From assembly GCA_041398705.1 (NCBI GenBank), contig JAWKUI010000003.1:310001-374000 (forward strand): DNA of 64,000 bases, written 5' to 3'. Every line of letters starts with the position of its first letter. Within the stretch, counting starts at the first letter, position 1. This stretch comes from NORP259 sp041398705 (lineage in GTDB: Bacteria > Planctomycetota > UBA1135 > GCA-002686595). Below are positions 46,835 to 55,316 of the stretch, in pieces. Both the position numbers and the translations under genes were made by a program. The notes below the pieces were generated by a model. The model saw only the letters and a program-made list of their open reading frames with translations, made no database searches and was not told the DNA's origin.

Positions 46835-49321
46835 ATGCTCCTTGAGTCTCTTGCCCGTTGCCGGGCCGTGCGGATTGCCGTTGTTGCTGTTTCCCTGGTC
46901 ACCTTGGCCCAGGGCCAATCGCTGCCTCTACCGGGCAGTTCGGACGGGGGGGCGGAGGTGCCTGCGGTTTCGATCCATCCCCAGACCGGGGAAGTTGGAT
47001 ACGTGTCGCAGGAGCATGCTCAGCGACTCACTCCGATTGTGCCTAGCCCGGAAGCGCCCACGTCCGCCCGGCCGGCCGCAGGGGAGCGGCCCCCCGTGGC
47101 GTTGGTACCTGCCCCCTTCGCGACCAAGGTCCAGTACGACCAGGTGGGCGAAGTGATTTGGGCCCGTGGTGGGAACTACAAAGCGAACGCCGGACCGGAC
47201 GGATTCGAGTTCATCCCGTTCCTAGGCTCAAGCGCCCCCAAGAACTACCCCGTTCGGATGCAACTGGTCGGGGCGACGTTGGGAGACACGATGCTGCCGA
47301 TTGGCGAACGGGGTAAGGGGGTCCGGTCGGGCGATCGCATTGTGGTGGATCGCGGGCCGGTGCAGGAGCGGTACGACCTGATGTTAGAAGCCGTCGAGCA
47401 GAGTTTTGTGGTGAACGCCGCCGGCTCCGCGGGAGACCTCGACCTCCAGATTGCGGTGCAGACCGAGCTGGGGTGGGGCGAGATCGAAGGTGGTTGGAAT
47501 TGGTCGAATGATCTCGGCGGGGTGACCTACCGAGGAGCCGTAGCGATCGATGGAACCGGCCGGCGACTCGATCTTCCGATTCAGCGCACTGGCAACAACC
47601 TGCACCTGCAAGTTCCTGCCCATTGGCTGGGAGATGCCGTCGATCCGATCGTCGTCGACCCGGTATTGAGTACGTGGACGGTGAATCCTTGGAGTACCGC
47701 CTCGGAAGTCAATCCGGATGTCTCGTACGACTCCACGATGGGGCTGTTCGTGTTCGTCATGCAACACCAATTCTCCAACTTGGATTGGGACATCCTGGCG
47801 GAGGCCTGGGATGAGACGGGTCTTTTTTGGGGGACCCAGTGGGTCGATTTCACCCAGTCCAATTGGAAGGATCCTGCGATCGCGCACGACTACACGAGCC
47901 ATTCCTTCTTGGTGGTGGCGATCGTAGAGGTCCCCGCAGGGAACGCCGTCTGGTGCCGGTCCCTATCCTTGGATCTGCTCACCATGAGCCCAACGGTACA
48001 GGTGGGTGATGCCGTAGCCGGATCGCACTACAACCTACTCCCCGACGTGGGCGGCAAGAACCAAGGCAGTCCCATGTTTAAGGTCGTCTGGCAGAGGCAC
48101 TTGACGGCTTCCAACGGGGAGTCGATCCGGAGTGCCACCGTGATCCCGACCAACCCGGTCAGCGCCTCCGTGGCCCCGGCGGTTGGGCCGACGGAGCTGC
48201 TGGCGACGTCGTTCTCGGAACGGTTCACGAAACCGAAGATCTCCACCTCCTCAGGGCAAGTGGGGAACGCGGAGTGGAGGGTTGCTTTCTGTGGCCATGT
48301 GAATAGTTCGGGCCAAGAGCGCATCTATGTGTCCCGGTACGCGGATGACAATACGCTGCTGCACGGGTACTCGCCCTTGTATGACATCGATCCGACCTAT
48401 CTGCTTCAGTCAGTCGATGTTTCCGATGGTCTCGCCGAGGTACCGGGGCCGGTTCACGGGGAACCCACCTATTGCGTCATCGCCAACATGTCCAGTGGTT
48501 TCGGCAACTCGATCTGGGTGCATGGGCTGGATGAGGACAGCATGTTCGACAAGCATTCCCTCACGGAACGGGAGCACCAACCGTTGCTGGGAACCCAGAA
48601 GTTTGACGGCGCGATCGGTACGGACCGTTTCGGTTTCATTTGCAACTACAACGAGTGGGTCGTCGGGCCCAATGAGTATCGGCAATACGAAACCCGCTTC
48701 AACTTGGTCTCCTCCGGCCGCTTTGGCGTAAGCGAACGACGCCTCGTCCTGAGCAATTCGCCCCAACGCGACGGATCCCAAAACTGCGTCGTTTCGACGT
48801 TCTCCAATGGAGTCCCCTCCTTTCTGAGTTCCGCCTCCGCCAGGGCTGTTTACGACGGCGCCATCTGGCGCATCCGGGCTTCCGCTACTTCCCGGCCCAA
48901 CGCCGAGGCGGCAGGCTACCAATACTGCGTCGGCTTCCCCAACACGACTGGGGACTACGCGCACCTGGTGGTCTTCGGCGATGCCTCCGTGGCGGGAAAC
49001 AAGACCTTGCACGCCACCGCCATGCCGAGCAATCAATTCGGCTACTTCCTCGCCAGCCAAGGTGGTTCCGGCCTGAGCTACATCAACGGCGGCATCTTCT
49101 GTCTCTCCGGCGGTCCCCTAGGCCGCTACAACCAGGCCGGAGAGATCTTCAACACCCAATTCGCCGGGACCGGGGATCTGACGATCGGGCCCAACTCCTA
49201 CCGCGGCCCCGGCGGCAACGTGACCGTCGCCGCCGGCCAGACCTGGAACTTCCAGGCCTGGTACCGCGAGCTAGGCGGCTTCAGCAACTTCACCAATGCG
49301 GTGAGCGTTACCTTGGAGTAG
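46835..49321 (+). CDS. Large secreted protein with the recurring C-terminal domain, paralog 2
   Basis: 828 residues from MLLESLARCRAVRIAVVAVS (signal peptide; the upstream open frame is not used). Collinear with the gene at 44043: YVSQEHAQRLTPIVPSPEAP, then NYKANAGPDGFEFIPFLGSS, VEQSFVVNAAGSAGDLDLQI and NVDPVLSTWTVN-like strands, the same blade-like repeats (AEWRVAFCGHVNSSGQERIY), and the recurring domain at the end (YCVGFPNTTGDYAHLVVFGD, PSNQFGYFLASQGG, WNFQAWYRELGGFSNFTNAV). A 15-bp sequence, GGTTTTCCAGGAAAC, occurs 155 bp upstream and also 240 bp upstream of paralog 1, so the duplication included promoter DNA. Function unknown; extracellular. Confidence 0.82.
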   Translation: MLLESLARCRAVRIAVVAVSLVTLAQGQSLPLPGSSDGGAEVPAVSIHPQTGEVGYVSQEHAQRLTPIVPSPEAPTSARPAAGERPPVALVPAPFATKVQYDQVGEVIWARGGNYKANAGPDGFEFIPFLGSSAPKNYPVRMQLVGATLGDTMLPIGERGKGVRSGDRIVVDRGPVQERYDLMLEAVEQSFVVNAAGSAGDLDLQIAVQTELGWGEIEGGWNWSNDLGGVTYRGAVAIDGTGRRLDLPIQRTGNNLHLQVPAHWLGDAVDPIVVDPVLSTWTVNPWSTASEVNPDVSYDSTMGLFVFVMQHQFSNLDWDILAEAWDETGLFWGTQWVDFTQSNWKDPAIAHDYTSHSFLVVAIVEVPAGNAVWCRSLSLDLLTMSPTVQVGDAVAGSHYNLLPDVGGKNQGSPMFKVVWQRHLTASNGESIRSATVIPTNPVSASVAPAVGPTELLATSFSERFTKPKISTSSGQVGNAEWRVAFCGHVNSSGQERIYVSRYADDNTLLHGYSPLYDIDPTYLLQSVDVSDGLAEVPGPVHGEPTYCVIANMSSGFGNSIWVHGLDEDSMFDKHSLTEREHQPLLGTQKFDGAIGTDRFGFICNYNEWVVGPNEYRQYETRFNLVSSGRFGVSERRLVLSNSPQRDGSQNCVVSTFSNGVPSFLSSASARAVYDGAIWRIRASATSRPNAEAAGYQYCVGFPNTTGDYAHLVVFGDASVAGNKTLHATAMPSNQFGYFLASQGGSGLSYINGGIFCLSGGPLGRYNQAGEIFNTQFAGTGDLTIGPNSYRGPGGNVTVAAGQTWNFQAWYRELGGFSNFTNAVSVTLE

Positions 49322-49408
49322 TGCGATTCCAGACCGAAGTGGCCTCCACCCGGCTGCTGCGCGGTCGGAAGTGGGGACCCGTTCTCCTGGCAGCAGGACC
49401 CCAAGCCC

Positions 49409-49431
49409 AAAAAGAAACCCCCGCCGGGGGC
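49409..49431 (-). terminator. Terminator downstream of tRNA-Gly
   Basis: On the minus strand a GC-rich stem (five G:C pairs closing a 3-nt loop) is followed by TTTCTTTTT. It lies 26 bp past the tRNA 3' end. Confidence 0.75.
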
Positions 49432-49456
49432 AGGGGTCAGGCACGGAGCGCAGTGG

Positions 49457-49529
49457 AGCGGGCGAAGGGGCTCGAACCCTCGACATTCAGCTTGGGAAGC
49501 TGACACTCTACCAACTGAGTTACGCCCGC
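49457..49529 (-). tRNA. tRNA-Gly, anticodon CCC
   Basis: 73 nt on the minus strand. Acceptor GCGGGCG pairs with CGCCCGC. D arm ACTC/GAGT, anticodon arm TCAGC-TTCCCAA-GCTGA with anticodon CCC (reads GGG), and T arm GAGGG-TTCGAGC-CCCTT. The discriminator base is T, as usual for tRNA-Gly. No CCA is encoded. A terminator follows. Confidence 0.95.
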
Positions 49530-49753
49530 TCGAAGGGGCCCGATTGTAGCCTTGGGACACGGGCGGGGGAAGGGGGGGATGTTGTTTGAGGGAGGGGGGC
49601 AGGGCATTGCGCCTGAGGGGGCATGCAGCGTAGGTTGCCGTGGAACAAGTGCGGGCGGGGTGGGGTTTGAAGAGTCCCAACGCCTGGTGGGGGTCCGTGC
49701 CGCCCGAGGAGGTTCAGGCGCCGGGACTCCGCCGAAAGCGCACCGAGGTTGCC

Positions 49754-50863
49754 ATGAATTCGTCCCCGGAGCGGTTGGCCGTCGAAGGTCAGGTCCACGT
49801 CCTGTTTGCGTTCGATATCGGGTTCCAGGTGGATTTGGAGCGGGCGCAGAGTCTGGCCCAGGAATCGACGCGATTGCACACGGTGCGGTCGCGGCGCTCG
49901 GCTCCGACTTGGTTCGATTTCGAGCCGGCACCCATCCGGCTGCTTTTGAAAGGGGCGGCGGAGACCGGGTTGGGGTTCGGGCTGGAGACCGATGCCGAGG
50001 TGATCCTGTATGACTTCGGCGTGGCCCTGATCACGTTTGTCGGGTCCCTGCCGGGCACGTTGGGCGAGCTGCCCGAGCTCTCGCGCCGGTTGTACGCCGA
50101 TGAAAAGCTCCCCGAGCTGGCCCGCAACTGCGCCCGGGCGGTGCTCGACCAGATCCGGCCAGCGGTGGAGCGGCCGCGGCTGCACGAGTCGTTCGAGGAC
50201 TATTGGATCTTCTCGATCCGGTCCTGGGATCGTGCCCTCGACACCGACGGACTCGAAGCCGGTCACTGGGACCTCTTGGCGCGCACCGTGGAATCCGAGA
50301 CCGGCCGACTCTCGGCGGCCCAGGTGGAGCGGGTGCGCGAAGGGTGTTTGTCTTACGCGCCGGAGGATCTGGCCGTGATCGACTGGAACGCCGCCGTGCT
50401 ACTCGACGCCGATCCCGAGGACGTCGTGGCGGTGCTCAAACACGCCAACGTGGAGTTGCTCGAGCTGCGCGTGCTCGATGGGGAGCTCGACATGCTGCTC
50501 GACCACGCGGACGAGACCATGGCGTCGCTGGCGAAGAAGCGCATGTGGCTGAACTTCCAGTCCCAGAACCTTCTGCAGCGCTACGCCAACGTGCAGATCG
50601 ATGCGGTCGTGCTGTTCGAGGGGGTCAACAACTCGATCAAGCTGATCGGCAACCAGTACCTGGCCCGGCTGCACCGGTTGGCCGGTCAGCGGCTCGACCT
50701 GCCCGCCTGGTCGGCCAACGTCGAGCGCAAGATCGGGGTGGCCGAGGGGCTCTACCAGAAGATGTCCGACGTGGTGGGGGCCCGGCGGCTGGAGGTGCTC
50801 GAATGGGTGATCATTGTGCTGATCACCATCTCGATCGTGCTGCCCTTCACCCCCTGGTACTGA
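49754..50863 (+). CDS. RMD1/DUF155 family protein
   Basis: 369 residues from MNSSPERLAVEGQVHVLFAF; the longer open frame lacks conserved content. Family features: VILYDFGVALITFVGSLPG in the N-terminal half, and toward the C-terminus MWLNFQSQNLLQRYANVQID, KIGVAEGLYQKMSDVVGARR and a single transmembrane helix, LEWVIIVLITISIVLPF, typical of RMD1-type proteins (C-terminally anchored). In yeast and human mitochondria, relatives are linked to meiotic division and mitochondrial translation; bacterial members are uncharacterised. Likely an inner-membrane protein facing the cytoplasm. It stands between the tRNA gene and the sigma factor operon. Confidence 0.8.
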   Translation: MNSSPERLAVEGQVHVLFAFDIGFQVDLERAQSLAQESTRLHTVRSRRSAPTWFDFEPAPIRLLLKGAAETGLGFGLETDAEVILYDFGVALITFVGSLPGTLGELPELSRRLYADEKLPELARNCARAVLDQIRPAVERPRLHESFEDYWIFSIRSWDRALDTDGLEAGHWDLLARTVESETGRLSAAQVERVREGCLSYAPEDLAVIDWNAAVLLDADPEDVVAVLKHANVELLELRVLDGELDMLLDHADETMASLAKKRMWLNFQSQNLLQRYANVQIDAVVLFEGVNNSIKLIGNQYLARLHRLAGQRLDLPAWSANVERKIGVAEGLYQKMSDVVGARRLEVLEWVIIVLITISIVLPFTPWY

Positions 50864-51029
50864 TCCCCGGGGGGCCGAAGACGGCCGGAAAATCCCGCAA
50901 AGCGATCAACACGGCCCCCGGGGGGGCGTTGATAGGGGCATGGAGCCCAACTCCGGTCGCCCCCATGCCCAGCAAACCCTCCTCCCCGATGCCCCGCGCC
51001 GCTGGCGCCTGGGGCACAATGGGGGGCCT

Positions 51030-51626
51030 ATGGTGGAGCGGTCCTTGCGCATGAGGCTCGACGGCGTGGAGCAGGAACGTCGCGACCTCGTAGCGGCCCA
51101 GGGCGGGGATCGGCAGGCTTTCGGCCGCCTGGTCGAGCGCCACTTCGGGCCGCTCTATGGGCTTTTGTACCGGCTCGCAGGCAACCCGGAGGACGCCGAG
51201 GACCTGTGCCAGGAGGCGTTCGTGCGCGCCTGGTCGGCCCTGCCCAACCTGCGGCCGGAAAGCCGGCTGGCGCCGTACCTGGCCCAAGTCGGCCTGCACC
51301 TCTTCTACGACCAACTGCGCGCCCGGGGCCGCCGGCCGAGCGGGGTGCGCCTCGATCCGCTGATCGACGGGGGGCCGGCGGATGAACATACCCCGCTGGA
51401 ATCATTGCAGGGGCGCGAAGCGGATCAGCTTCTGGCGGAGGCCCTCGAGCGTCTGCCGGAACGTTTGCGCACGGCGCTTGTGCTGCGCGTGATCGAAGGT
51501 CGGGACTACGAGGAGATCGCAGAGATTACCGGCAACACCGTGACGACCCTGCGCACCCAGGTGCACCAGGCGCGTCGCATGTTGCTGCGGTTGTTGGCCC
51601 CATGGCTCGAGGGGGAAGACGCATGA
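51030..51626 (+). CDS. ECF-type RNA polymerase sigma factor
   Basis: 198 residues from MVERSLRMRLDGVEQERRDL (ATG 51030, preceded by a run of G that could pair with the ribosome; an internal Met seven codons later is an alternative). Region 2: FGRLVERHFGPLYGLLYRLA then NPEDAEDLCQEAFVRAWSAL, the usual promoter -10 binding helix. Region 4: LERLPERLRTALVLRVIEGR then YEEIAEITGNTVTTLRTQVH, helix-turn-helix for the -35. No region 3. The stop overlaps the next ATG by 4 bp (51623-51626), and that gene encodes its probable anti-sigma factor. Confidence 0.95.
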   Translation: MVERSLRMRLDGVEQERRDLVAAQGGDRQAFGRLVERHFGPLYGLLYRLAGNPEDAEDLCQEAFVRAWSALPNLRPESRLAPYLAQVGLHLFYDQLRARGRRPSGVRLDPLIDGGPADEHTPLESLQGREADQLLAEALERLPERLRTALVLRVIEGRDYEEIAEITGNTVTTLRTQVHQARRMLLRLLAPWLEGEDA

Positions 51627-53470
51627 AACCGTGCAGGCAAGGCAGAAACTGGTTGCAGGCGGAGTTCGCGGGGGAGCTCGATCCCGCACGGCGCTTGGAG
51701 TGGCAGCGCCATCAGGAACAGTGCGAAGCGTGCCGCGCGGCGGCCCGGGCTCAGGCGCAGGTGCTGGAGCGCTTGGGTGGATTCCGCGCAGGGGCCTTGC
51801 CCATGTCGCCGAGCGACCGGTTTGTGCAGGGCGTGCTCGACCGGCTGCCCGCGCCCGAGGCCGCGCCGCAACCTGCGGCGCAACGTCCCGTTCAGCGGCG
51901 TCCTTGGCTGGCGGCCGCCGCGGCGGCGGCGCTGCTCGTGGGGTGGGGTACCTGGGCTTGGCTTCGCGATCCGAGTGGCGTTGCGCCGGGCGGAGGCCAT
52001 GGGGCCGTCGCGCAGTTGCCTCCCGAAGGGGAGCCGGGCAGCGAAGCGCCCGATCGGATTCCGCAAGTTGCCAGTGGAACGCAGCCGGAGGCGAAAGGGA
52101 CCGGGGGCGACGGGGCCGAGGTGGCTGTCTCTGAAGCCGAAGTGTCCGAGGCGGCCCCGCAATTCGACGCCGACCGCCGTGCACTGGTGCTGGCGCAGTT
52201 GATGCAGGCACTCCAGGACGGCAGCGAGGGCGAATGCGTTGAGTCCCTGCGCGAGCAGGATTGGCCGGTGGAGAACCTGTTGCTCGGCATTGCGCGTACC
52301 GGCGAGTTGGAACTGGCGCGCGCCTCAGTGCGGGTGCTGGGCGAACAGTCCGGTCAAGCCGTGCAGCAGAGTCTTTGGTCCCTGCGGGGCCGGGACGGGC
52401 TGCAGGTGGATGTGGTGCAGGCCCTGATCGCATCGGCCGGCCTCACCGGCGAACGGGTGCAGCGCGCCTGGTTCGAAGGCCTCGCCGCCGACTCGATCGT
52501 CGCCGCGTGGCAGGGCCTGGCGCCCGCCGATTCCCTGCGATTGGCGCAGGAACTGCAACACAGCGGGCGGCGGCGCGCGTGGCAGGACGCCGAAGTCCAG
52601 ACCCTATGCGGTTTGCTCGAAAACGCCCGGGAAGCCGGTTTGGAGCAGGGGTTTGCGTGGATCGCGGAGGGAGCCCTGCCCGCAGAGCCGCTGCTGGCCT
52701 GGGCCACGAGTCACTACGACTTCCAGTCCTGGTTGCCGGGGTACATCGAGCGCACGCCCGCCGCCGCGGCGCAGATCGAAGCCCTCTTCACGCTGGCCAC
52801 CCGCCGTCCGCAGATCGTGCCGTTGGATTGGCTCGTGGAGCGCGCCGGCGAGTACCGGCACCAGGCCCGCGCCTTGTCGCTGCTGGCGGTGCGCGATGGA
52901 TTCGAAGACTTGCAAGCCCTGCGCGGATTGCGCCGCACCGGTGTCGACGCGGATCTTTGGCTGGCGGCCTGGCAGAACGCGATCGACCGCGACGGGCCGC
53001 GGGCCCTGGAGCTGGCGCGTCGTTTGGCGGGCGCCGAACCGGAGCTGTGTGCCGAGCTGGCGCAAGAGCTGCAGTGGGTGGAGAAGTCCAACGCGGCCTT
53101 GGCCCTGACGGCGCTGTGCACCCAATCGGCCGGCAACGAGCCCTGGTTGGAAGACGCGCTGCAACACGTGGCGGCCTGCGGGGATGCACGTTGCCTGGAA
53201 CCGCTGCGCGATTGGCTTTTGGGCCTGCGGGACTGGCAAGCGGCGCCCGGCCCGTGGATCGTGCTCGCCCTCTACGATCTCGCCGGTCCGAAGGACTTCG
53301 AGCCGCTGTTCGCGGACCTCGTGGGCGCGGACGGCAGCAGGGCCTTCGATGCCCTGGTGAATGGCCTGCGCAAGGGCCAATCGAAGCGCTGGAAGCAGCG
53401 CGGATACCTCATCGCACAACGTCTGGGCCGTTTGCGCCAGGCGCTGGACTCCAAGGTCACGGAGCAATGA
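51623..53470 (+). CDS. Zinc-finger anti-sigma factor with a long helical-repeat sensor domain
   Basis: 615 residues from MKPCRQGRNWLQAEFAGELD. The N-terminal anti-sigma domain carries the HxxxCxxC zinc motif in HQEQCEACR (about residues 31-38). A transmembrane helix, WLAAAAAAALLVGWGTWAWL, follows at about residue 95, then an acidic linker and an extracytoplasmic helical repeat region of more than 400 residues (AGLTGERVQRAWFEGLAADS, GFEDLQALRGLRRTGVDADL), likely a HEAT-like solenoid. It would hold the upstream ECF sigma factor at the membrane and release it on an envelope signal. The sensor part is unusually long. The next gene starts 1 bp after its stop. Confidence 0.88.
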   Translation: MKPCRQGRNWLQAEFAGELDPARRLEWQRHQEQCEACRAAARAQAQVLERLGGFRAGALPMSPSDRFVQGVLDRLPAPEAAPQPAAQRPVQRRPWLAAAAAAALLVGWGTWAWLRDPSGVAPGGGHGAVAQLPPEGEPGSEAPDRIPQVASGTQPEAKGTGGDGAEVAVSEAEVSEAAPQFDADRRALVLAQLMQALQDGSEGECVESLREQDWPVENLLLGIARTGELELARASVRVLGEQSGQAVQQSLWSLRGRDGLQVDVVQALIASAGLTGERVQRAWFEGLAADSIVAAWQGLAPADSLRLAQELQHSGRRRAWQDAEVQTLCGLLENAREAGLEQGFAWIAEGALPAEPLLAWATSHYDFQSWLPGYIERTPAAAAQIEALFTLATRRPQIVPLDWLVERAGEYRHQARALSLLAVRDGFEDLQALRGLRRTGVDADLWLAAWQNAIDRDGPRALELARRLAGAEPELCAELAQELQWVEKSNAALALTALCTQSAGNEPWLEDALQHVAACGDARCLEPLRDWLLGLRDWQAAPGPWIVLALYDLAGPKDFEPLFADLVGADGSRAFDALVNGLRKGQSKRWKQRGYLIAQRLGRLRQALDSKVTEQ

Positions 53471-53471
53471 C

Positions 53472-55223
53472 ATGCAGAAAATGAATAGGCAAGGAAGGAT
53501 GGGCGCACTGCTCGCCGGAGCGTGTTTGACCCTGATTCCGGCGTTTGCCGGGGATCCCACCGGCGAGGAGCTGGTTCTGCAGCGGCATTCGCTGCTGGGT
53601 TGCGACATTCCGTGGGATGACCACGACCGGTTGTCGGAGGTGCCCATCCAGCCGATCTCAGCGGCGGGGCCAAGCTCGCGCGGCCCGAGTTCGATCGGCA
53701 TGGGCGATGACGCGTACAGCCTCGTGATGGAGTGCCTCGGGGATGAGCTCTCCTTCGAAGGTCGCCAGGCCATGGTCGGCGACGACGGATACCTGACCGT
53801 GCGTGGGCCCCAGTCCTTGCAGGATCGGATCGCCGGCGTCTTGAGCTACTATCGCCAGCAACGCTCGAGCGGGTACCAGCTGCGCGTCGACGTGGTGCAT
53901 ACCGGCCCCGGCAAGAACGTTCCGGTCGGAGCGGTGGACATCGGGGACTTGGAGGGTTGGCTGTCTTCGGCGCAGACGGATTCCTACCTGGTCGACGTCG
54001 GCCGCACTTCGGTGGGGATGATTTCCGACCTCGAGAAGCGCATGGAGGTTCGCGACATGTGGACCGAGATCGCGCAAGGAGCGGTGCAAATGCACCCGAG
54101 CCTCAAGGAAGTGCGCTCCGGTTTCTGGGCCGTGTTCTCGGCCATGCCGCGCGAAGGCGGACTGCTGCTCGAGCACAGTCTGCACTGGAGCAAAGCCCCG
54201 GAGGAAGCGCCCATGAATCTGGGGTACTCCCGCACCTTGGGCAATGAAACCGACCGGACCCAGACCTTTCCGGGTTCGATCCGCATCAACGGCGGGCACC
54301 AGGATTTTGCGTGCCTCAACGGCCAGGTGTTCCTGCCCGAAGGCCGTGCCGTGAGTCTTTGTGCCGGACCGAATGGCCCGTGGGTCGTTCTGCGCGAGAT
54401 GCCGCGTGCGGTAGCCTTCCAGCGATCCTACACCGACCCCGGTGGCAAGTTTGTACTGACTTCGGTGGCCAAGAGCGAGTACGCCCAGCGCCGGGTCACC
54501 TGGCTCTCTTGGGAGGACAGTGGGGCCGATGCCATCGGCACCGGACGAGTCGACAGTTACTCCCCGCGCGGGTTGAGTTTCATGGAGCTCGGTGAGGATT
54601 GGATCTATTCCGAAACCTCCGACCTGGAGAATGCCGGTGTGAGTACCTGGGATATGGGCGGCGTGACCCTGCTGCGCATTCCCATCGAAGACGGGAAAGC
54701 CGATAGCGCGGCCACGCGGGCCGTCGACCGATTTGGCGCGCGGCTGCGGGCGATCGGCCAGGTGCCGCGCCAGTATCAGGTTCGCCTGGTGCTCGAAGAA
54801 GTCGGTGGCGCGCGGCGGGATGGCGGCGCGACGGTGGCCAGCGAGGGACGGAGCGTGGAGTTCCTGAGTGGATCAGAGAAGTACCAACTCTCCGAGTTCG
54901 AGGCCGAAGTCGCCCAATACAGCGCGGTTCTCCTGCCGCGCATGGAGTGGATCCATATCGGAACGGACCTGAAGGTCACCATCGGGGCCCCGGAAGGAGA
55001 CCGGTTGCAGGTGGGTGTGAGCGGCTACTTGCGCAACGACCTGGGCCGCATCCCGATCCAACCGATGAGCGAGATGCCCGGGGACTTCTCCCGCATTCTC
55101 GTCGGTCAGCGTGATTGGTCGGAGTTCCGGACCGTGTCGGGCGCGGGAGGTCACTGGACCATTCCGCTGAGCTTGCCCTCGAAGGGACGCGCCGGTCTGA
55201 GCATCGAAATCCAGGCTCTCTGA
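53472..55223 (+). CDS. Secreted protein of the sigma/anti-sigma operon, 583 residues
   Basis: Starts at MQKMNRQGRMGALLAGACLT, a signal peptide, 1 bp after the anti-sigma gene stop. Segments SLQDRIAGVLSYYRQQRSSG and YQLRVDVVHTGPGKNVPV resemble secretin-type N-domains (beta-alpha-beta modules that follow LTV-type peptides), repeated again near QVPRQYQVRLVLEEVGGARR. No secretin pore domain is seen. Alternatively it is a planctomycete-specific secreted protein. As the third gene of a sigma factor operon it is probably either the signal sensor partner or the main regulated product. Function not established. A strong terminator follows at 55261. Confidence 0.7.
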   Translation: MQKMNRQGRMGALLAGACLTLIPAFAGDPTGEELVLQRHSLLGCDIPWDDHDRLSEVPIQPISAAGPSSRGPSSIGMGDDAYSLVMECLGDELSFEGRQAMVGDDGYLTVRGPQSLQDRIAGVLSYYRQQRSSGYQLRVDVVHTGPGKNVPVGAVDIGDLEGWLSSAQTDSYLVDVGRTSVGMISDLEKRMEVRDMWTEIAQGAVQMHPSLKEVRSGFWAVFSAMPREGGLLLEHSLHWSKAPEEAPMNLGYSRTLGNETDRTQTFPGSIRINGGHQDFACLNGQVFLPEGRAVSLCAGPNGPWVVLREMPRAVAFQRSYTDPGGKFVLTSVAKSEYAQRRVTWLSWEDSGADAIGTGRVDSYSPRGLSFMELGEDWIYSETSDLENAGVSTWDMGGVTLLRIPIEDGKADSAATRAVDRFGARLRAIGQVPRQYQVRLVLEEVGGARRDGGATVASEGRSVEFLSGSEKYQLSEFEAEVAQYSAVLLPRMEWIHIGTDLKVTIGAPEGDRLQVGVSGYLRNDLGRIPIQPMSEMPGDFSRILVGQRDWSEFRTVSGAGGHWTIPLSLPSKGRAGLSIEIQAL

Positions 55224-55260
55224 TTCTGCTCCTGAGCCTGGATCGGAAGAGAAGAAGTGC

Positions 55261-55303
55261 GGGCCGCACGGAGTATTTCCGTGCGGCCCGCCGTCTCTCT
55301 TTC
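55261..55303 (+). terminator. Terminator of the sigma factor operon
   Basis: GGGCCGCACGG and CCGTGCGGCCC form a perfect 11-bp stem with a 7-nt loop, followed by a T-rich but interrupted tail (GCCGTCTCTCTTTC). Confidence 0.85.
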
Positions 55304-55316
55304 ACTCAGTCAGCAC

